A DNA stretch of 64,000 nucleotides from Anisus vortex (taxonomy: Eukaryota; Mollusca; Gastropoda; Planorbidae), in contig OX421506.1 in NCBI GenBank assembly GCA_949126835.1, positions 19,666,426-19,730,425 of the forward strand. The letters are read 5' to 3'. The notes under the pieces are model-generated. The model searched no databases and had not been told where the DNA came from. It saw only the letters and a list, made by a program, of their open reading frames with translations. Shown piece after piece: positions 9,451 to 21,839 of the stretch. The first letter of the stretch is position 1. Every line of letters begins with the position of its first letter. Made by a program: the position numbers and the translations under genes.

Positions 9451-12400
9451 AGAAAAAAATGTTGTTTGCTAATTAGCCTGGCAAGTTGTTTTCTTGTTAG
9501 ATCTAGCTCATGAAACATTCATCTAGTCTTGTTTTCCTCATATATGTGGCAAGATTACCTATAAAGAAACAAATGAGATATCCATCAGAATTTTAAAAAT
9601 TCATGCAAAAATGTGTAAAAGGTCAAAATGTGAACTAAAATTTTTTAATTCGACTTTTGAAAAAGCAGTGTAAAGATTTTAACGCATCTGCAAGGTAGAC
9701 AGCTAGTTAAAACAATAAAACAAAATCTAAAAAAAAGTCTATAGAAGCTGTCATCATAATACAAAATTAGACTAGCATAAATTGGCCAAACTATGTACAA
9801 GTATTCCTTCTAACATAAAAACAAACTAACAAAAAAAAACAACTTTTTTTTTAATGGTCAAAAATTTAAGGAGATGCCAAAAATTACTATTTAACATGGA
9901 GTCAAATCACTGATCTATAAAAAGAATGGATTGCGCCTTCTTAATAAATTGGTTTGAGCAAAGTGAAGATAGGGAAATCTAATCAGTTCCACTGCACTTA
10001 TCGATATAAACAAAATTGTGTCTATAAATAGATCTGAACGGAATCTATGTTTCTGCCATTTTACACAATATGCATATGAATTGTTGCTGTCAAGCTTCTG
10101 ACTTCTTATTAATAATATAAAACTAGCAAGAATACTATGAAAAGGAAAAAAAAGAAAACAAATACCAAACAATAAAAAAAGTTAATAATAAAAAAAGTAG
10201 ACAGCAATATTTCGCAGTACGGGAAAACCCGGTCCCGAAACACACTAAATTTGAAAGCATGTCAAAGGGACATAATTCGGAAATGTTGCCTGTTTTATAG
10301 CCTTAACATACGGTGATTAGTAATAGGTCTATGTTTATTTAAAAAAATAAATTCACGAATTAAGCAATATTGTTGATAAAATATAAAATATAAATTTCTT
10401 TTGGAGGATGTTTCCAATTTATACATTTAACTTTCAAACCCGATTACGGATTATTCAAACGGCTTAGGAGACTATAGAGCAGAAACAAACATCTAAATAA
10501 ATAAACAATCTCACGGTAATTATATATATTGATCAGTGACAGTAGAAACAAAATGGCTGAAATTTCTTCAAGAATTGTTACATCCATGCCCTATCCATTC
10601 TTTTTATAGATCTGCGAGTCAAATGCATAGAAAATTTCATCAAATACTTTTAAGTGAATTATAATTTGAAAGCTAACTAAGTTTACAAATAAGCTATTTT
10701 CATTATATAGAGGCCTTTATGCTGTCTTTAAAAATGTCATAAATAAATATAAAATTTAAAAATAATTTTATTTTGAAAAAAAAAGGGCGGGGGGGGGGGG
10801 CACATAATGGAATTATAATATCCTGTATAGGAGCATCTGTAACATTTAGAGTGTTACATAAACAAGTATAAAGAAAAGATATATATAGGCTTACAATGAA
10901 AAGTAAAGATAAAACATACAGATTAACAAGTACAAAAAATAGATTTATTACTTTGACAAATATTAAAGTTGTGTAAAATTACTAAAGCTAAAAATTCATT
11001 AGAACACGTAGGCCTATCCAAAATTAAGCATATTAAAATTCTGTTTCAAACATAAAACCTTACAGCAGCAGGGTGTGGTAGGCCTACTTTTTTTTTTTTT
11101 CTTGTATGATAAATGGTATGATAGTGTGCGTGAATGTCTATTGTGTTTGAGTACAAATGGTTCTTTAATATTGTTTTAGGTAGGCCTATGCTGAAAAACG
11201 GAATTTATGTAATCAAGTCAATTTTCCATTCATTTGGATTAATAAAGCAATCTTATCTTATCTTTATCTTATTTAGGGAGGGGCAAATAGTGCACAGTAT
11301 TTTGTTGTTTTGTCTGTGTGTGTGTGTGTAAGGTAAAATGTAATTTTTCAACAAACAAAAATATGTTTATCTTTTGAAAAAAAATGTGTTTTAAAAAACC
11401 CTAATTATTTATGGCACATCAGACATTTTTTTCTTCCACCGAGGCTAACTCGAAAACTAGATATAAAAAAAGATTTATCTATGTCATTTTGTAAAACTCT
11501 TTTAATTTAAGCCAGAGATATTTATTTTCATAAAAACAATGTTGTTTTTAATATTTAGCAGAAGAATTCATTTTATTAGTAAAATATGAAAATCAATTGT
11601 TGCGAAAAAAGCCTTCAGTCTGCCAAATTTAATGAACGCTGTCAAAAACAAAATTCGAGATTACAGTCCTTTTAAATGCACACATGCCAAATTTTAGAAT
11701 GTAAATCCGATCAGATAGCTTTAACATTCTATTTGATGCATTTTTTTAGTTCGGAAAAAGAGGATTTTTTTTTCTCGTGTCTGTCCGTAACAACTTTGTT
11801 TTGTAATGCATGGTCGATATTTAAATGTCTTTTCTAAAACACTATTTACACATTTATTTCTAATTCCCGACTGTTTGTGTACTATCAATAGCAACAAAAC
11901 CCTATTATTTATTGTTTGAAATGCTAAGGTTTACTGCCAAGACAGCTGCCATTTTGTGGGCATGGCGCCTCAGATGCTTCATCTAGACTTTAGTGCATAA
12001 TCATGTTTTATTGTACAAATAATAACAAAACAACACAAACACTGATATTTTTACATTTTGTGAGTTTATTTGTCATAAAAGTATTTTAACAATATTGCGT
12101 GCTTTAATGCTATTTTGCTGTCTTTAGTCTAAGTCTAACTGTTTTTTTTAGCCTCTGCAACTTCGGGGAAGACAGACTTTCCCGGTATTTAAATTACTAA
12201 CTAAAAAATATTGGAATATCAGCTGACTTTATAAGTGTCATATTTGGACTTCTGGGCTTTTAGACATTAAAATGACTTTGATATAGCTTAACATTATTTT
12301 TTCAAAAAATGGGAACTCATGAAATCGTTATCGCCTTTAAGGCTTTTTAAAACAAGTTTTTTTCAAAAGATTACCTAAAATTTGTTTTTTTGCTTTTAAT

Positions 12401-12805
12401 GGTGGCCTAGGGAAAAATAATGTGTATGAAGGATGGATAAACATTTAAATAACGTTATATTACGTGTTTTTTGTATTCCTGGTAAGTGATTTTCAAATGT
12501 ATAAAAGAAATCTGGAAATGGCGTGTGGCCAATATGTAACGTTGGTGCCTATTTAAATTAAAATAAACAATATTGCAACATTCTTAAAACACACAATACT
12601 GATATAGCTGATACGTTATGGCCACATAAACACATACAAGTGAAAAAAATAATAATTTTGTATAAACAATTTTTATTTTTACACCAAACAATAAACCCCC
12701 ACCTGTTTGGTGGCCATTTTGTGAAACCTGCCATAACATTAGCTATTTTCTTTTAAAGATTGTAAAGGATTTTAGGACTTGAAGATTTCCTAAAATGTTT
12801 TTAGT
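9451..12805. other. Intergenic, AT-rich, no gene seen
   Basis: Holds a G run at 10,785-10,800, a SINE-tail-like ggagcatctgtaac near 10,828, three TAGGCCTA palindromes (11,010; 11,081; 11,182), a T run near 11,090 and a short GT run near 11,315. Open frames here are short and compositionally random. Confidence 0.6.
11125..11290 (+). repeat. LINE/SINE 3' end with TTATC tail
   Basis: Shares with 32,205-32,395 the order tgtgcg..tgtct, gtaatcaag, aattttccattcatttg, aataaag and then TTATC repeats. A short-repeat tail after a conserved 3' UTR is typical of CR1/L2-type retroelements. Confidence 0.55.
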
Positions 12806-12960
12806 AAGTAAGTAAAGTACCCTTTCGGACCAAACTGATCATAGGGCTGGTGAAGCAGCGTTCACCAGTTTCTGTTGTCACGGCATACTAGGGGATGTGT
12901 GGCTAATAAAATGCCCAGCCGCCTTTACTTTACCCCAGCAACCGTTCCCCAGTAAGTAAT
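12806..12960 (-). mobile_element. SINE central/3' part
   Basis: Reverse complement of the body of the SINE at 18,930-19,205: agtaccctttcggaccaaac, gaagcagcgttcaccagttt, cggcatactaggggatgt and cgcctttactttacccc. The tRNA head is missing. Confidence 0.75.
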
Positions 12961-15367
12961 ATCTAATAATTATATTTTAGACCCATATATAATGTATGTA
13001 CGTGTAATATTGTCTATTGAACAACGGTAACATGAATACTTGAGTACACATTGGTTTCATTCAGATGATAAGTTTATTATATATAAACATCAATGGACGC
13101 ATCACATATTATGGTTCACAATTACTTCTTGTACATAAATTGTCAATTGTATTATAAAATCTTCATAACAGCATTCTTCATTTATAGTCATATACTTATT
13201 ATATCTTGAGCACTTTATCTAGCTCCTTATAGGATTCTTTATTTATTTAAACACTATTCAAAGTTTACACTTAGACTTGAATCAATTTAAGTCTGACATA
13301 TCTAGTTCAACAGAACTTATATAAAACTCAACCTTCTATCTCAAGAATCCAACATGTACTAAACTTTTACCCTATCATTCTTTCCCTTGTCAACTCTGGA
13401 TCACTCATACAAAATCATGCTTTTCTTACATACTCCTTTTGCACACTTCACTACTGTTTATTTATTTAGGGATAAACTTCACTCACTCATTCAATTATTT
13501 AAAATCATGTTGCAGTGAATAAAACTGAACTGCAACACTTACTTTTGGTTAAATAAAAAGACATGCTTTTCTTAAAACTCGATTATAATATTTATTTTAA
13601 ATTACTTTCTTAAATGTTTTCAGTAAATAAAAAATAATTATTTTTAAAAATGTATTAGATCTAAAGCTTTCTGTTTATTGTAGTTTTTAACATTTTTATC
13701 AGTAGCTTTAGTTATAACTTATAGGCCTATGCCTAAGTATATTTTCCACAGCAAGGCCAATTTTTAACCAAAAGAGTAACACCATTAGTCAAATCACTAG
13801 ACCTTGAAACACTAGAGGACAGAAGGGCAAAGAGTAAAGTAGTAATAATACATAAGGCATAAAACTCTAATTTAGAAATACAACCCAATAACAACCTGTT
13901 GCAAAGCTCAGATTAACATAAAGACAAAACACTTTCCTTATCCCTTGTTATAAGGAAAATACGAACATACTGAATTTACATCTTTTCTAGTTTACCAGAT
14001 TTCAAATTGACAATGTTAACATATTCTAATATATCTTACTTTGGTAGGCCTTTATTAGCAAATCATACATATTTTTTATGATACATTATTGAATTTTAAA
14101 AAAAAGTGGATACTATTACTAATACAGTGTTTATTATTTACAGTGTAGAGTATACTGCTACATTGTATGCTATATACAGCGTAGTGTATACTGCTACAGT
14201 GAACACTATATACAGTGTAGTGTAATCTGCTACAGTGTACACTATATACAGCTATTCATTGTTTAAACACAAACAAGTTTTAGAGGTGGGTTTTTTTCAA
14301 AAAAGATAAAAGAAAGTTAAAAATAGACCTTTAGTTTGGTGAAACTTTATCTAATTCTGTTATTATTTAAACGGCAAACTATTATCTGACTATTAATTAA
14401 TTCGTAAATATGTATTTGTTTTTCTTTTTTTTTTAATTTAATCTAAAATATATTGAAGACGTTCTAATCTAAATAAGCCGCGAGGGCCGCATACTATCAT
14501 TTGTCCCCCCACTCGTTACCCACTGGCTGTCGTTTGCACACCCCATGCATTACATAAATTACACTTGATCTTGCTTTAAATTATTTCTATCATCGGTGCG
14601 CAACACTAGTCTAAACAAGAAATTATACTTCTTTCTGCTGTAGTAAGCCTACGGGTATTCCCAAAACGTCATAACCGCGACGCAACAAAACACCGCTCTT
14701 GAAAGCCGCACTACACGTGGGTCGAGCAATGGCATGTTTTCACGGCCAAAATCAATATCTACGATAAATCTAATGTGTATTTTTGTCTAACGTCCATTTC
14801 CGATTTTTATTTGTGGGGCCGAAAAGCTGTAGATTTTTTTTAGGTGAAACAAGTCGTGCATTAAAACATGAAGATAATCGTTAGAGCGCTTTTGAAGAAA
14901 ATTTCCAGACATTTATACACATATATATATACATACATACAATTTTAACTCGTATTATAGTATAGGATATGTGGTATTTAAATCAATATCCAGAAAAATC
15001 ATCAACCATTTCATCTTTTGACTTCGCCATTAAACTAATGAGTCCGATACTTATTAAAATTAACATAATTGAGCCAGCTACTCCCCTGTAACATCACAGG
15101 TCAAAATGGCATTGTTTATGCTATATTAATAGTAAAAAATAGCATTTAAAAATTATTTTTTTCTAACTCTAAATATCCTTTGCAAGACATTTAATGACTT
15201 AATCTTTCATACAAAAAAAAACAACTCATGGGCTAAGGCAATTAAAAAATTATCACCTTACTTTGAATGGTGATAGCTTAGGGCCGTATCTATATACCAA
15301 TAGTCCTAACTAATTTTTTTTCCAAATAGGACTTAAGATGTTCTACCACTGTCGTCGTCATATATAG
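12961..15367. other. Intergenic, AT-rich, no gene seen
   Basis: Contains the tandem repeat at 14,137-14,252, a slightly GC-richer stretch at 14,470-14,780 without an open frame, and one TAGGCCTA at 13,722. Confidence 0.55.
14137..14252. repeat. Short tandem repeat, about 3 copies of 38-40 bp
   Basis: The unit contains tacagtgtagtgtatactgc followed by tacagtgtacactata. The words are themselves partly palindromic. Confidence 0.75.
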
Positions 15368-15375
15368 GCCTATAT

Positions 15376-15572
15376 CAGTGATGGCAAACCTTTTTGAGGC
15401 CGCGTGCCCAAAGTACAATACAAGACCAACTTATTTCTTTCAACGTGCCAACACGGCAATTAAAACCAAATACCATAACTTAGCTGTTCCATTTTTGGTA
15501 AATGCTCGCGTGCCCACAGAAATGGCTCTGCGTGCCAGCTGTGGCATGCGTGCCATAGGTTCGCCATCGCTG
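15376..15572. mobile_element. hAT MITE with perfect 8-bp target-site duplication
   Basis: The terminal inverted repeats are CAGTGATGGCAAACCT on the left and AGGTTCGCCATCGCTG on the right (14 of 16 pair). It is flanked by identical 8-bp copies of gcctatat at 15,368-15,375 and 15,573-15,580. It is 197 bp long with no transposase. The CAG...CTG ends and 8-bp duplication are diagnostic of hAT. Confidence 0.92.
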
Positions 15573-15580
15573 GCCTATAT

Positions 15581-16001
15581 AGTAGCCCTATATATGCTAG
15601 GCCTACAGTATAGTATCAGGACCGGCTATAGACTATAGGGTTTTTGATGCCCTAGGCAAAAACTAATTCAGCAGACTCATTAAAGTGCCTTCGGCGGGGA
15701 GAAACTGAGGTATTAGGGCATACTTTCCTATTTTCTAAGACAACTAAAATAAAATACCCTTCGCCTTTCATTACTGACGTTACCTAGTAATTTGTCTGCC
15801 TATGCTAGTAGCATGCAGAAGTAGCCTACTAAACTTTAATTTAGTTTATATTTTTTTTAAATCCGCAAATTAAAACATATGCATTTATTATGCGATCCCC
15901 AAAATACTAGCCTAGGCAGCCGCCTAGGACTATGCTGCCTATATGGACAAGCCGATTATAGTATAGTATAGTAGTATAGTAGTATATAGTATAGGGCCTC
16001 T
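15581..16001. other. Intergenic; TATAG-type microsatellite at 15,955-15,995
   Basis: No gene. It contains ctatag/tatagtatag runs and a TAGGCCTA at 15,599. Confidence 0.6.
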
Positions 16002-16009
16002 ATAGGTTT

Positions 16010-16744
16010 GGGAGTGTCTATTGGTAGTTAACTACAAATAGCTTCTAGGCGGCTATTTGTAGTCAGCCAATCAAAACTGGCCCTATATTCTTAATTACTA
16101 TGTTTTTGTAACCTGACAACAAGGTTTCTTGGTCTAGTGGTTAGTACTCTGGGCTGTCAACCGTGTGATCCAGGTTCAAATCCCACTGGCAACCATTGTC
16201 AATATTTTTTTTAATTTATTTTTTTTTGTATATTCAATTTTAGTCAAACCAGTTAAATGTGATTTTTTGTAATTAACAATTAACAATAAAAAAAAAAAAT
16301 CACAATTAGAAGACTTAGAAGTTGATGTTTGTTTTTTGTTTCAAAACACTAAAGTACCCTTAACACTCATTAAACCTAAATCCTAAAACTAGTCTAGATC
16401 TAACTGCTTGGTTTAGGTAGTTAATAAAAATTTGTAAACCTTTTACTGGCATTTTAAAAGTGCCAATTTTTATAAATTATTCAAAGGTTCAACAAACTTA
16501 ACAAAGGTTAGGCCTATTTATTTCTCTATTTTTAATCACAATTAGAATTTCATGTTGTGTTTTTTTTTTGCTTCAAAAACGAAAGTAACACTAAACCTAA
16601 AATTAGTGTAGATCTAATCTGATGAATTGTCTACACACAACAAAGGCTTATTATAATAATTAAGAATATAAGGACAGTTTTGATTGGCTGACTACCAATA
16701 GCCGTCTAGGAGCTATTTGTAGTTGACTACAAATAGACGCAGCC
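16010..16744. mobile_element. 735-bp element with about 85-bp TIRs and 8-bp TSD
   Basis: The left end GGGAGTGTCTATTGGTAG and the inverted right end GGCTGCGTCTATTTGTAG continue pairing through actacaaatag, gctatttgtagt and cagccaatcaaaact to about 85 bp. The flanks are identical, ATAGGTTT at 16,002-16,009 and 16,745-16,752. A tRNA-like SINE head sits inside (16,125-16,197), as does an internal direct repeat (about 16,300-16,400 and 16,540-16,620). No transposase is seen. GG ends with an 8-bp duplication fit Merlin-like or other 8-bp superfamilies, not hAT. Confidence 0.85.
16125..16197 (+). mobile_element. tRNA-like SINE head
   Basis: Has an A box (tggtctagtggttagtactc) and a B box (ggttcaaatcc) in tRNA spacing, followed by T/A-rich sequence. 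It lies inside the 735-bp TIR element, so I call it a SINE, not a tRNA gene. Confidence 0.6.
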
Positions 16745-16752
16745 ATAGGTTT

Positions 16753-17605
16753 ATAGCGCTAACATTGTTTAAACATTATGAATGATAATGATATTATATT
16801 GAATATTGAGATATTGGTTGGACATTGGACATATTCAATAGGGCGTTCGCAATCATGTGACAAAAAGCATGTGATCTGTGTTTACTTTCTGTAATGGTGT
16901 ACAAGTAATAATGGCCGCTGTATTAATAGTTTCATATAGGCTCGAGCTTTTTTTAAATGATGTGTTGTGTTTTAAGTCTTATTAAGATTTAAGATGTATT
17001 ATGTATGTTAAATAAAATAGGCTATTTTATTATTATCATAGACATAGATCATAGACGATGTGAGCCTATTAGTGATTTGACTAGATAGCCTATTCACCCA
17101 ACACTATCACTTGACATCGTAGCCTAGCCTACGAAACATTAAAAGTGTAGGCCTATAAAGTGAAATTGAAAGTGTAAATAGGTCTAGCCGGCCCTAGCCT
17201 AATCGCATTAATCAATTCATCTACAGTACTACTATTTACCTCCTTATTTTTGAGTAGGATAGCCAATATTCAGATGTAAATTTTGCATGATAAAGAAGTA
17301 CTTCACTTTCACCACGTTACATTTGTACCTCAAGTGGGTTCTTTATTTACACAAATACGTCACTAAAAACCTAAGCCACGCGGCGCCCACTAAGAACGCT
17401 CTATATGATATTGAGATATTGTCACTGTCAACTGTCACATAATTAATTCATATATATATATTATAGAATTATAATTATAGGCATATAATTCTATATATAG
17501 TATATAGGCCTAATAATAAATAGGAATGGCCTATAGCATAGCCCATATACTATAGTATAGGCCACTATAGGCTAATACTACTAATAGTACTAATAGCTAA
17601 TATTA
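16753..17605. other. Intergenic, no gene seen
   Basis: AT-rich, with ggcctata-type words and two TAGGCCTA sites (17,151; 17,506). Confidence 0.55.
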
Positions 17606-17639
17606 GTATAGAGCATATGTTCTCAACGGGGGCGTTATC

Positions 17640-17735
17640 GCCACGGGGGGGGGAGAGGGGGGGCGGGGAGGCACTTTAGGTGGCGCTGACGTTCCCAGGA
17701 GCGATTGGGGGGGGGGGGGGGGGGCGGTGAAGGGC
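17640..17735. repeat. G-rich low-complexity run
   Basis: Long uninterrupted G runs separated by short GC words, just inside the hAT left end. Similar G runs lie near its right end (20,435-20,460). Confidence 0.8.
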
Positions 17736-17929
17736 AAGTGGGCGGTACAACGTACCTGATATAATTTTAAAACCTCAGTTTTTTTAATCGATTAGTTTTT
17801 GGACGAAATGTCATGTAAATGCAAGTGTTGCTAAATATCTGACCCCCCCCCCCCCCAAAAGTAGGCCTACATATTATTATACTAATAAGAAATAAGAATC
17901 GCAATGACTTTTGAAGAAGTATGGTCAGT

Positions 17930-18010
17930 GCGGCCGGCAGGTCATGTGATTAGTTCACCGTACTGTCCAGCGACACGTCGTGGGTTCTATTCCTGTCGCC
18001 CTCATATCTA
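17930..18010 (+). mobile_element. tRNA-derived SINE head fragment
   Basis: Contains gattagttcaccgtactgtc and gggttctattcctgtcgccc, matching the head of the SINE at 19,518-19,680. Confidence 0.6.
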
Positions 18011-18469
18011 CAAATAATGATATTTTGATCTCAGTTTCACCCAGAAGTCCTTTAATGCATTTAAGAATATTGCTACTGGATCAATGCTATCCGTAAGCGG
18101 AATAAATAGGTAGTAATCATACTGTCATACAGACTGGGTAGTTATTGTCATGTTTAAAAATATACATATAAATTCCTTAGTCATATAATATTTATATAAT
18201 TTTCAAATACTTTTTACAGTTTGATCATTTTAAAGTTATAAATTGTAGTCCATTAATTTTTTTGTAAAAGAAAAAAATAATAATAATTAGAAATATTAGC
18301 ACAAATGAAACTGGCTAATTATCTCCCTTTAATTAAACAATGTTTCCACATTCGATTCAATAGTGAAATGTGTTAGAACCATCGGCTTCAACAGTCAGTT
18401 TTATTCATTCCGAATTGGAAAATGTTGTTGTTGTTTTTATCAATAAAAAAAAAACCCCACCTCTTATTA

Positions 18470-18545
18470 GAGGTCTCTCGCGTGCCATTGAAAATCGCTC
18501 TGCATGCTAAGTTTGGAACGAGTGTCCTTGGTTGCCGATCCCTAA
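18470..18545 (-). mobile_element. hAT MITE fragment (ttttcaatggcacgc family)
   Basis: Reverse complement of the family end tagggatcggcaacc...gcagagcgattttcaatgg. Other members are at 29,938, 34,171 and 48,970. Confidence 0.65.
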
Positions 18546-18929
18546 TTTAGAGTACATTGTGAGATTACCAAAATATATCACAATTTTCTTTATAACTGGA
18601 TGAGTCCACGCTACCAGACAATCAAGCTTTACTTTTAGCTTACGTTTATTCGAGTAAAAAAAAAGAAGAGAAAATTTGCCCATTTCGAAAAATAAATAAA
18701 TATAAACATCTAGTAGACTAATTTTACTTGAAGACTTTTTAGTGTACAAGAAATTCCTCCAGCAACGATGGTATGGCGTATAGTGGATTGATGTTGTAGT
18801 TTTTAAAAAAGTAGTCTGTTCCAGATGTATAGAGCATTTGCAAGTGCATGACAAAAAGCATGTGTTGTTTGTTTACTTTGTCTAGTGGTGAACAATGGCA
18901 ACTATATTACTAGATCTATAGGCTTAAAA

Positions 18930-19205
18930 AAATGGGGCACGGTAGCCGAGCGGCAGCGCGTTTGACTGGCGATCCAAGGGTCCTGGGTTCAAATCCTGGT
19001 GAAGCCGGGATTTTTTTCCAGGACTTGAGGGTGTCCCTGAGTCTACCCAGCTCTGATGGGAACCTGACATTAGTTGGGGTAAAGTAAAGGCGGCTGGGCA
19101 TTGTGCTGGCCCCACATCCCCTAGTATGCCGTGGCCACAGAAACTGGTGAACGCTGCTTCACCGGCCCTATGATCACTTTGGTCCGAAGGGTACTTTACT
19201 TACTA
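18930..19205 (+). mobile_element. Complete tRNA-derived SINE
   Basis: The tRNA-like head (cacggtagccgagcggcag, then B box gggttcaaatcctgg) is followed by a conserved body (gtgtccctgagtctacccag, attagttggggtaaagtaaa, ggcggctgggcat) and the tail accagtt/gaagggtactttacttac. The central domain is of a type shared among many animal SINEs; I do not assign a subfamily. Partial copies are at 2,940, 12,806 and 22,240. Confidence 0.82.
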
Positions 19206-19517
19206 TAGGCTTAAAAAGGTTTTATTTTTAAATATTATCATTTCAACAATATGTCCTAAAAAATATATAAAACACTGTCATGCGATGAAAATTAACATTC
19301 AAAGCTAAAATTTATTTAAACCATTAAAAATCAATGGAATAGGTTTGGTAAGTGCATAATATTTAATTGACGATGTCGATTGTCAAAAGTTAGCCTTTAA
19401 ACTTTAACTTACTATCAAAAAGTAAAGCATAAGGCAGGCTGTGAAATGTTTCACAATAGCTATTGAAAAACTATAAAAGGCTTAAATCTTGTTTACTTTG
19501 CGGACGGACTATTCTTA

Positions 19518-19680
19518 TAAGTTTACAGACGTTCCTTCTAGATAGAAGATTATTACGTCCACTAGGCCCAAAACTCCTGCAGGGCGACAGGGATCCGTCG
19601 GTGGCAGGGATAGAACCCGCGACATGTCCGTTGGTTTTTGGTTGACAGTCCGGTGAACTAACCACTGGACCAGCCGACTT
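19518..19680 (-). mobile_element. Second tRNA-derived SINE family, complete
   Basis: On the - strand: ggctggtccagtggttagtt (A box), tcgcgggttctatccctgcc (B box), then ggagttttgggcctagt, and the tail taataatcttctatctag with aaggaacgtctgtaa. The same tail is found at both window edges. Confidence 0.75.
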
Positions 19681-19879
19681 CTACTAAGGGCTAATATCAC
19701 AGTTAAATATCACGATTTATGGAAACAAATTCAATTATATTTTGGGTGTAAAATAGACTTGGTAAAGAACAATTTATCGATATAATTTTATAGCTATTTT
19801 TTGCCAATGTTATAATTTTCTTGTTGTGTCTTTGACTATGCCTTTATTGTACTTATGTACTATGTCGCAAAGAAAATAT

Positions 19880-20165
19880 TGTTCATTGTTCATTGACGAG
19901 GACTTCAAGCTATGGCTACTGCACACAGAGGTCCGTTGGTTAGCAAAAGAAGACTGTTTTAAATATAATTTATGAGACTTGGATTCGGTGGTCGAGTTTT
20001 TTAAAAAGCAAATGCGATTCTTTGGGAGAAAATCAATCAATTTCTCTAGGTCTGTGAGTTTTGGCAACAATTTTGTATTGCTTTCTTATCACCCTCTTTT
20101 GAGTAAAGTGGATTTTATGTTAATACTATTTGGCTTTCAAAAAAAGAAAACCAGCTGCAAATAAT
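19880..20165 (+). pseudogene. hAT transposase relic
   Basis: Reads EDFKLWLLHTEVRWLAKEDC, then a stop codon, then DLDSVVEFFKKQMRFF. HTEVRWL-S/A-K and the VVEFF segment are hallmarks of the hAT transposase group that includes ZBED5-like proteins. A stop and loss of the rest make it inactive. It lies inside the hAT termini on the same strand. Confidence 0.7.
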
Positions 20166-20559
20166 GAAGGGTGGAGACCTAAGGCTTTTGAAACCAAAAT
20201 TGAAACAAATAGTCTATAGTCTATAGACTAATAGTAATAGACAAACTACTAGCAACACACCAGGCAAACGTTTCACATTAATGGGCCTATTGATTTTTTA
20301 AAGCATATATATCATATATTGTTTAGGTTAGGTAATTGTTTTATCTATTAAATAGAATTCTTACAATATGTTTCCTTTTCAGTTTTTTAATGATAATAAA
20401 TAAGCACACATATCTAGTCAGCCTAAAAAAAATTGCAGGGGTGGGGGGGGGGGGACAGGGCGCTAAAAAAAAGGTTGGGGTCGGTAAGCGGCCGAAAATT
20501 GTAAAAGGGGGCGGTAAGCCTAAAAAGCCTTTAAAAGGTTGAGAACCTATGGTATAGAC

Positions 20560-21839
20560 TCATATATCATATAGAGTATAGACTCGATAGAGTCGGATAG
20601 AGTATCGGCATAGGCCATATTGGCCCATAGTCATGGGCCTACATTCTACATACTACTAATACTACATAATATATTACATATTGTAACATATTAATATATT
20701 AAATAACACACACACTCACACACAAAAAGAAATAGTAGTGTACTATAATTAGATAATCTACTAGTTTAGTCATTAGTTAATTTAATTATTTATTAATAAG
20801 TTTTACACTCACACACATTATATCATTATAGGTTTATAGGCCAATATGCAATAGGTAGATTTTACATTTATTCATTTCCTAATTGAAGCATCGTGACTCA
20901 TCGTCTAAATAAAGTTATATTGAGGTTCGATTTCGTGTAGGAAGATTCGGCCAATATTTTTAATGACCATAAAATATTAAAAACTATGACTATGACCGTC
21001 AACATTTGTGTGTGCATCTTATGAAGTTTATATAAACTAGATCCATACAAATAATATATACAAATATGTATTTTTATTTTAAATACTTTCAATATATTCC
21101 TACAAAGTTTAGGCTTTTTATATTTTAATTTTCTCTTTGTTGTCTATATAGTAGGCCTATATAGGCATCGCTCTAAGAAAAGAAAAAAAAACCCAGCCCA
21201 AACAATATAGCTTAAATTTCGCGTTTTTATTTCTAAAATAAAATTAAATTAAAAGCGCATAATAATTGTAAATTAATAATAACGCTAAAAGAATGAGATG
21301 GGGAAAACAGCAGCAGGTTAAATCAAAGACTATAATATTTATGTAGACTTGAAAAATAAACTGTAATTATTTGAATGTAATACATTAATAACAATAATAA
21401 TAGGCTAATAGTAATTTTTATAGCGCTTCTATCCATGCTAATTTAGCATGCTCTGTGCGCTCTTGGTGTGAATTGTAGGCCTAGTGGCAGATATATTAGT
21501 ATGTAAGGCACACTGCCACTAGCCAAAGAGAAAGGTCTTTAAGCTCTTTTTAAAAGGCTGTTTAGCCTCACATCCTCTCGGTGTCTAAGGTCAGAGAAGG
21601 AGAAGGTCCGAATATAAAAAAAGAAGAACATGGTTAATTAAAAATCAACAACTGAATAATAATATGTAAAACTGCAGTTGACCCCTCAGAAATTCATATA
21701 AACATGTGGATAATAAATGTAAATCAAAAACTGATAATTTAAAATTGTATTTATCAATTTTTGCAAAAAAAAACATCTCTAAATAATCTCTTCCTCTCCA
21801 ATATCATAATCAATATAGGGGCCTACCGTTTTTTTACCG
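20560..21839. other. Intergenic, AT-rich, no gene seen
   Basis: Two TAGGCCTA sites (21,153; 21,475), short AC runs near 20,710 and no supported coding region. Confidence 0.55.

Larger units (their letters stand above)
17614..20551 (+). mobile_element. Decayed autonomous hAT transposon (2.94 kb)
   Basis: The left end CATATGTTCTCAACGGGG and the inverted right end CATAGGTTCTCAACCTTT form the terminal repeats. The flanks gtatagag (17,606-17,613) and gtatagac (20,552-20,559) match at 7 of 8 bases. A transposase relic lies at 19,880-20,165. Both ends are followed inward by G-rich low-complexity sequence. SINEs and a second hAT MITE fragment have inserted inside, so the original element was shorter. 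Confidence 0.7.

Noticed and set aside
16125..16197. Possible functional tRNA gene
   Set aside because: A and B boxes are present, but the acceptor stem does not pair well and it sits inside a transposon, as SINE heads do.
20336..20542. 68-codon frame ending in a Lys/Gly-rich tail
   Set aside because: Made by the G-rich low-complexity right end of the hAT element.
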